From the NCBI GenBank assembly GCA_036658435.1, contig JAVXEO010000048.1, positions 1 to 18,352 of the forward strand: a stretch of DNA of 18,352 bases. The letters run 5' to 3'. This stretch comes from DIGJ01 sp036658435. GTDB lineage: Bacteria; Bacillota; Clostridia; Lachnospirales; Lachnospiraceae. Under the pieces are notes generated by a model. It ran no database searches. It saw only the letters and a program-made list of their open reading frames with translations, and was not told where the DNA came from. The translations under genes and the position numbers were made by a program. Position 1 is the first letter of the stretch; each line of letters opens with the position of its first letter. Positions 14,527-18,352 of the stretch are shown one piece after another.

Positions 14527-15441
14527 ATGCTAGATGTGTGTTTATTGGGAACGGGAGGCATGATGCCGCTCCCTGAAAGATGGTTAACTTCCCTCATGAC
14601 AAGGCTAAACGGAAGCAGTCTTTTAATTGACTGCGGTGAGGGAACGCAGATTGCAATTAAAGAAAAAGGATGGAGTGTTCATCCGGTAGATATTATATGT
14701 TTTACCCATTATCATGGAGACCATATCAGCGGACTTCCCGGGTTACTCCTTTCAATGGGAAATGCAGACCGAAGAGAACCGGTTACGATGATTGGCCCTA
14801 AAGGATTGGAAAAAGTAGTAACGGCGCTTCGCGTCATAGCACCGGAGCTCCCCTTCTCTATTCAATTTATAGAAATAGAAGAAAATGTTCAGGAATTTCA
14901 TATCAATGATTATCGAATAAAAGCATTTAAAGTAAATCACAATGTTTTGTGCTATGGATACAGTATTGAAGTTGAGAGAGCAGGACGCTTCCTTTCGGAA
15001 AAAGCACAGGAAAATCAAGTTCCAAAACAGGCATGGAATCGCCTGCAAAAAGGAGAAACTGTTGAAATAGATGGAAAGGTTTATACCCAGGATATGGTGT
15101 TAGGAGCAAAAAGAAAAGGAATTAAATTAATTTATTGTACCGATACCCGACCTACAAAATCCCTTGTTGAAAATGCAGAAAATGCGGATCTATTGATTTG
15201 TGAAGGTATGTATGGGGAGAAGGAAAAGGCAGCTAAGGCCAGAGAATATAAACACATGACATTTTATGAAGCAGCGGAGGTAGCAAAAAAAGCGAAAGTA
15301 CAGGAACTTTGGCTTACGCATTTTAGCCCCTCTTTGGTAAGACCGGAAATTTATCTCAAAGACACAAAAAAAATATTCGAAAAAACAGAAATAGGAAAAG
15401 ATGGAAAGAATAGGATGTTGGAATTCTTAAAAGAAGAATAG
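14527..15441 (+). CDS. rnz: Ribonuclease Z
   Basis: A 304-residue metallo-beta-lactamase-fold endonuclease that trims the 3' side of tRNA precursors lacking encoded CCA, before CCA addition. The active site is well preserved: THYHGDHISGLPGLL (60-74) with the HxHxDH zinc motif, His138 in KVNHNV (135-140), Asp206 in YCTDTRPT (203-210), YKHMTFYEAA (241-250) and His265 in LTHFSPS (263-269). Length and motif spacing are normal for bacterial RNase Z. AAAGGA lies just upstream of the ATG. Both tRNA genes in this window lack an encoded CCA, so they are plausible substrates. Confidence 0.93.
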   Translation: MLDVCLLGTGGMMPLPERWLTSLMTRLNGSSLLIDCGEGTQIAIKEKGWSVHPVDIICFTHYHGDHISGLPGLLLSMGNADRREPVTMIGPKGLEKVVTALRVIAPELPFSIQFIEIEENVQEFHINDYRIKAFKVNHNVLCYGYSIEVERAGRFLSEKAQENQVPKQAWNRLQKGETVEIDGKVYTQDMVLGAKRKGIKLIYCTDTRPTKSLVENAENADLLICEGMYGEKEKAAKAREYKHMTFYEAAEVAKKAKVQELWLTHFSPSLVRPEIYLKDTKKIFEKTEIGKDGKNRMLEFLKEE

Positions 15442-15459
15442 TGCTAAGGAGGAGGCTAT

Positions 15460-16053
15460 ATGAAAAAGACTCAAAAAACAGCCATGATTACCATAGGTAT
15501 TTTATTAGCTCTAACGGTATTAATTATAGGAGGATTTTATTATATAACCCAAAAAAAACAAACATCACAAGAAGCAAATCCAACAACGGAAGCAGGAAAA
15601 TTAATTAAGAAGAATATAGAAGACAACTATCCGGGAACGCCAAGAGAAGTATTAAAGCTATATTGCAGAATTACCGAATGTATGTACAATGATGAAATAA
15701 AAGATACCGAGTTAGAAAAGCTGGCAATGCAGCTGAGAATTTTATTTGATGACGAACTACTTAAAAAAAATCCCCCCAATACCTTTTTAAATGGATTACG
15801 TACGGATATAGAGAGCTATCATGAAAATAAACAAAGAATATCCAGTTATGATGTTCAACTGGCAAGTGAAACAGATTATGCAACCATTAAAAAAGAAAAA
15901 TACGCTACATTAAAAATATCCATATTGCTCCAGCAAACTGGAAAGAAAAGTCATTTTGCAAGAACCAATGAACAATTTTTACTTCGTAAGGACAATAAAG
16001 GAAGATGGAAAATTGCTCACTGGCAATTGGCAGCGGCTGAGGACTTAAAGTAA
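15460..16053 (+). CDS. Membrane-anchored hypothetical protein
   Basis: A 197-residue protein with a short cytoplasmic basic start, one hydrophobic helix (about 8-29) and then a polar linker rich in Gln, Thr and Glu. The outer domain begins near residue 45 (YPGTPREVLKLYCRITECMY at 57-76) and ends in RKDNKGRWKIAHWQLA (176-191). That tryptophan-containing final strand resembles NTF2-like or other small ligand-binding folds, and the anchor is a signal-anchor rather than a lipoprotein signal, since no lipobox cysteine follows it. It may belong to a Lachnospiraceae-restricted DUF family (possibly DUF6715), which I cannot confirm here. AAGGAGGAGG just before the ATG gives a strong start. The function is unknown. 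Confidence 0.75.
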   Translation: MKKTQKTAMITIGILLALTVLIIGGFYYITQKKQTSQEANPTTEAGKLIKKNIEDNYPGTPREVLKLYCRITECMYNDEIKDTELEKLAMQLRILFDDELLKKNPPNTFLNGLRTDIESYHENKQRISSYDVQLASETDYATIKKEKYATLKISILLQQTGKKSHFARTNEQFLLRKDNKGRWKIAHWQLAAAEDLK

Positions 16054-16131
16054 AGATAATATAAAGGGTGAAAAGAGCACTACGGGAGAAAAAGTTACTT
16101 GATTTATTTGTAATATGCAAGGAGTGAAAAG

Positions 16132-17220
16132 GTGGATAAAAATATAGAAAACAAGATAGAAAACAAGATAGAAAACAAAATAGAGGATAATAAAAAAAAT
16201 AAAGATATATTAATATTGGGGATAGAGAGTTCCTGCGATGAAACGGCAGCATCGGTTGTAAGAAATGGACGCACCGTTTTATCTAATGTGATTTCTTCGC
16301 AAATTGAACTTCATAAACTATATGGGGGAGTCGTGCCGGAAATCGCATCAAGAAAACATATCGAAAAAATCAATCAGGTTATTATGGAGGCATTAGAAGA
16401 AGCCAACACAACCTTGAATGAGATAGATGCAATTGCAGTTACCTATGGACCTGGCTTAGTAGGAGCATTGCTGGTTGGAGTTGCAGAAGCAAAGGCAATT
16501 TGTTATGCAGCCAATAAACCTTTAGTGGGCGTGCATCACATAGAAGGACATATTTCCGCAAATTATATAGAAAACCCTGATTTGGAGCCACCGTTTCTGT
16601 GTTTGGTCGTTTCGGGAGGACATACCCATCTGGTTTCCGTTAACGATTATGGAAAATATGAAATAATTGGAAGAACCAGAGATGATGCAGCGGGAGAAGC
16701 TTTTGATAAAGTAGCTCGCGCAATTGGTCTTGGATATCCGGGAGGGCCTAAAATTGACAAACTGGCCAAAGAAGGAAGAAAAGATGCCATTACATTTCCA
16801 AGAGCACATATTAATGGCTTTGAATTTGATTTTAGTTTTAGCGGTGTAAAATCTTCGGTGCTTAATTACATAAATGGATGTAAAATGAAGGGAGAAGAAA
16901 TAATACCTGCAGATATAGCAAGAGCATTTCAAGATTCCGTAGTGGATGTATTGGTCTCAAAAACCGTAGAAGCTGCCAAAGAGTATAAAATGGATAAGGT
17001 AGCAATTGCAGGTGGAGTCGCTTCGAACTCTGCTTTAAGAGAGAGCATGAAAGAAGCTTGTGAAAAAAATAAATTGAAATTATATTATCCATCCCCCATT
17101 TTTTGTACAGACAATGGTGCTATGATTGGTGTGGCGGGATATTATGAATTTATGAATGGAACACGACATGGATTGGATTTAAATGCAGTACCTAATTTAA
17201 AAATTGGACAGCGATTATAA
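16132..17220 (+). CDS. tsaD: tRNA t6A synthesis transferase TsaD
   Basis: The catalytic ASKHA protein that transfers threonylcarbamoyl from its adenylate to A37 of tRNA, together with TsaB and TsaE. Motifs are ILGIESSCDETAASVV (28-43), TYGPGLVGALLVG (104-116), VGVHHIEGHISANY (132-145) with the metal histidines 136 and 140, VSGGHTHLV (160-168), GEAFDKVARAIGLGYPGG (188-205), AGGVASNSALR (293-303) and CTDNGAM (325-331). The start is GTG at 16132, with AAGGAG seven bases upstream. It lies about 24 residues before the usual start, and no ATG exists in the extension. That extension is made of IENK repeats (residues 5-20) and is rich in Lys and Asn. Confidence 0.95.
   Translation: MDKNIENKIENKIENKIEDNKKNKDILILGIESSCDETAASVVRNGRTVLSNVISSQIELHKLYGGVVPEIASRKHIEKINQVIMEALEEANTTLNEIDAIAVTYGPGLVGALLVGVAEAKAICYAANKPLVGVHHIEGHISANYIENPDLEPPFLCLVVSGGHTHLVSVNDYGKYEIIGRTRDDAAGEAFDKVARAIGLGYPGGPKIDKLAKEGRKDAITFPRAHINGFEFDFSFSGVKSSVLNYINGCKMKGEEIIPADIARAFQDSVVDVLVSKTVEAAKEYKMDKVAIAGGVASNSALRESMKEACEKNKLKLYYPSPIFCTDNGAMIGVAGYYEFMNGTRHGLDLNAVPNLKIGQRL
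16144..16191 (+). repeat. 12-bp tandem repeat inside the tsaD start
   Basis: Three near-identical copies of ATAGAAAACAAG (16144-16155, 16156-16167 and 16168-16179, the last ending AAA) are followed by a decayed fourth (16180-16191). Each unit is 12 bases, so gain or loss keeps the frame and adds or removes one IENK unit at the TsaD N-terminus. It is a typical slipped-strand microsatellite. Confidence 0.9.
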
Positions 17221-17251
17221 AATAGGGGATAAAAGGAGTCGTACGATTCGT

Positions 17252-17941
17252 ATGAAAACAACAGCAATCATCTTATCCGGTGGAAAAGGAAAGAGAATGG
17301 AGACAAATATTCCAAAACAATATCTTGAACTAGATGGAAAACCCATTCTTTATTATACGATTAAAGCATTTGAAAAAAGTGAAGTGGACGATATTATAGT
17401 AGTAGTCGGAAGAGATGATATAGAATACTGCAAAAAGAACATCATAGAAAAATATGATTTTAAAAAGGTAAAAGCCATTATAGCAGGGGGAAAAGAAAGG
17501 TACGATTCCGTGTATAATGGTATAAATAAAGCAGAGGATGCAGACTATATCTTTATTCATGATGGAGCAAGACCCCTGATTCATTCTCAGGAAATCAATA
17601 ATTTAAAAAAGAGAGTACAAAAAGATAAAGCTTGCATTGCAGGAATGCCCGCAAAAGATACAATAAAGATCGTGGGTGAAGAAAATATGGTGGAAAAGAC
17701 CCTTAATAGAAAAGATGTGTGGATCGTACAAACACCTCAGGTATTTGCGTACTCTTTAATAAAAAAGGCCTATGATTTAATGATGAGTGAAAATAAAGAA
17801 GATATTACAGATGATGCTATGGTTTTAGAACGATATGGAACCCACCCGGTGACTATGGTTAAAACAAGTTATAAAAATATAAAGATAACAACACCAGAAG
17901 ATATTATGGTGGCAGAAGCTTTACTAAAAGCAGACAAATAA
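17252..17941 (+). CDS. ispD: 2-C-methyl-D-erythritol 4-phosphate cytidylyltransferase
   Basis: A 229-residue cytidylyltransferase of the MEP isoprenoid pathway, converting methylerythritol 4-phosphate and CTP to CDP-methylerythritol. It shows IILSGGKGKRM (6-16) with PKQYLELDGKPIL (21-33), FIHDGARPLI (101-110), IVQTPQVF (158-165), EDITDDAM (183-190) and KNIKITTPEDI (208-218). HDGARP is the IspD form, unlike HDSVRP of the tarI product at 5426. An open frame runs back to 17204 inside tsaD, but the conserved first strand begins at the ATG at 17252. AAAAGGAG at 17231-17238 is 13 bases upstream, rather far. A TarI-like activity is not excluded by sequence alone. Confidence 0.85.
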   Translation: MKTTAIILSGGKGKRMETNIPKQYLELDGKPILYYTIKAFEKSEVDDIIVVVGRDDIEYCKKNIIEKYDFKKVKAIIAGGKERYDSVYNGINKAEDADYIFIHDGARPLIHSQEINNLKKRVQKDKACIAGMPAKDTIKIVGEENMVEKTLNRKDVWIVQTPQVFAYSLIKKAYDLMMSENKEDITDDAMVLERYGTHPVTMVKTSYKNIKITTPEDIMVAEALLKADK

Positions 17942-17980
17942 AAGTGTGTCAATTACGTGCAAAATTTGTACAAAAAGGTA

Positions 17981-18009
17981 TTGACATATGATAAATGGAG
18001 TGATATACT
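17981..18009 (+). promoter_or_regulatory. Promoter of the tRNA-Ser genes
   Basis: A perfect TTGACA (17981-17986), a 17-base spacer and TATACT (18004-18009) lie just before the first tRNA, whose first base is 16 bases beyond the -10 box. It gives the tRNAs their own transcription, separate from the ispD run. Confidence 0.85.
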
Positions 18010-18024
18010 AGCAAAGCAACGTTT

Positions 18025-18110
18025 GGAGAGGTGTCCGAGTGGTTTAAGGAGCCGGTCTTGAAAACCGGTGACTCCGTAAGGGGCCGTGGGTTCGAATCCC
18101 ACCTTCTCCG
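18025..18110 (+). tRNA. tRNA-Ser, anticodon TGA
   Basis: The 86-base gene folds as a class II tRNA. The acceptor GGAGAGG (18025-18031) pairs with CTTCTCC (18103-18109), followed by the discriminator G at 18110. The anticodon stem CCGGT/ACCGG holds the loop CTTGAAA, with anticodon TGA at 18059-18061 (reads UCA and related Ser codons). A long variable arm and the T arm with GTTCGAATC complete the serine pattern. CCA is not encoded (GTTAT follows). Confidence 0.97.
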
Positions 18111-18112
18111 TT

Positions 18113-18143
18113 ATAAAACCAAAAGAAATTAAGACGGTTTTAT
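18113..18143 (+). repeat. Inverted repeat between the two tRNA genes
   Basis: ATAAAACC (18113-18120) is complementary to GGTTTTAT (18136-18143) across a 15-base loop. It could fold in the joint precursor and mark a processing site between the tRNAs. Too few strong pairs and no T-run follow for a terminator. Confidence 0.4.
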
Positions 18144-18177
18144 TGATAAAAGCATATCGGTCAATAACAGACTATTT

Positions 18178-18266
18178 GGAGAAGTACCCAAGAGGCTGAA
18201 GGGACACCCCTGGAAAGGGTGCAGGTCGTTAATAGCGGCGCGAGGGTTCAAATCCCTCCTTCTCCG
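18178..18266 (+). tRNA. tRNA-Ser, anticodon GGA
   Basis: The 89-base class II tRNA has the acceptor GGAGAAG (18178-18184) pairing with CTTCTCC (18259-18265) and discriminator G at 18266. The anticodon stem CACCC/GGGTG holds the loop CTGGAAA, with anticodon GGA at 18212-18214 (Ser codons UCC/UCU). A long variable arm is present, and the T loop reads GGTTCAAATCC. CCA is not encoded. The 67-base gap to the first tRNA has no promoter of its own, so the two are probably co-transcribed. Confidence 0.97.
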
Positions 18267-18306
18267 TTTGAATTGTTGATATAATAAAAACAATTTAAAA
18301 AAAGTG

Positions 18307-18344
18307 TTGACAAGCTCATACACATATGATATTATAAATGAGCT
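18307..18344 (+). promoter_or_regulatory. Promoter at the window edge with overlapping inverted repeat
   Basis: TTGACA (18307-18312), a 17-base spacer and TATTAT (18330-18335) form a good promoter pointing out of the window. AGCTCAT (18313-18319) and its complement ATGAGCT (18338-18344) flank the spacer and -10 region, a layout that suits repressor control. The gene it serves is outside the window. Confidence 0.65.
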
Positions 18345-18352
18345 GACTTTGA

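Noticed and set aside
16088..16116. Promoter before tsaD based on TAATAT at 16111
   Set aside because: The -35 position reads GAAAAA, so there is too little support.
18271..18295. Terminator after the second tRNA (AATTGTT/AACAATT)
   Set aside because: The stem is nearly all A-T with an 11-base loop and no following T-run.

Overview
The window reads as chromosomal DNA of an AT-rich Gram-positive Clostridia, most likely a Lachnospiraceae relative. This rests on strong AGGAGG-type ribosome binding sites, consensus sigma-A promoters, several TTG/GTG starts, teichoic-acid export genes and the overall gene content. No phage, insertion sequence or CRISPR array is visible. The taxon is an inference from style and content.

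Region 1 (1-2009): a consensus promoter, a structured leader with an intrinsic terminator, and leuA (2-isopropylmalate synthase). The leader shows no T-box consensus. It holds a 12-bp palindrome near the transcription start, a 13-codon reading frame ending in branched-chain and Thr codons, a terminator hairpin, and then a compound inverted-repeat block with unusually GC-rich DNA just before the leuA ribosome binding site.

Region 2 (2012-11138): a second consensus promoter directly after the leuA stop starts a nine-gene, one-direction run for a wall teichoic acid or similar phosphopolyol. Its genes encode a polysaccharide pyruvyl transferase-like protein with a coiled-coil tail, a large membrane-associated CDP-glycerol glycerophosphotransferase family protein, TarI and TarJ (CDP-ribitol synthesis), TagG and TagH (ABC export), TagD (CDP-glycerol synthesis), a second glycerophosphotransferase family protein, and finally an HTH protein with a Panacea/SocA-like domain. 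Precursor supply for both ribitol phosphate and glycerol phosphate, polymerisation and export are thus together. The linkage-unit enzymes TagO and TagA are not in the window.

Region 3 (11171-11976): mgtC on the minus strand, convergent with the teichoic-acid run and divergent from the next operon, with back-to-back promoters.

Region 4 (11948-17941): a housekeeping run: a YcxB-like membrane protein, tsaE, tsaB, rimI, a small four-cysteine protein, rnz (tRNA 3' processing), a membrane-anchored hypothetical protein, tsaD and ispD. TsaB, TsaD and TsaE make the tRNA t6A modification. The TsaD start carries an in-frame 12-bp tandem repeat encoding IENK units.

Region 5 (17981-18352): a promoter followed by two serine tRNA genes (anticodons TGA and GGA, neither encoding CCA), and another strong promoter overlapped by an inverted repeat at the window edge.
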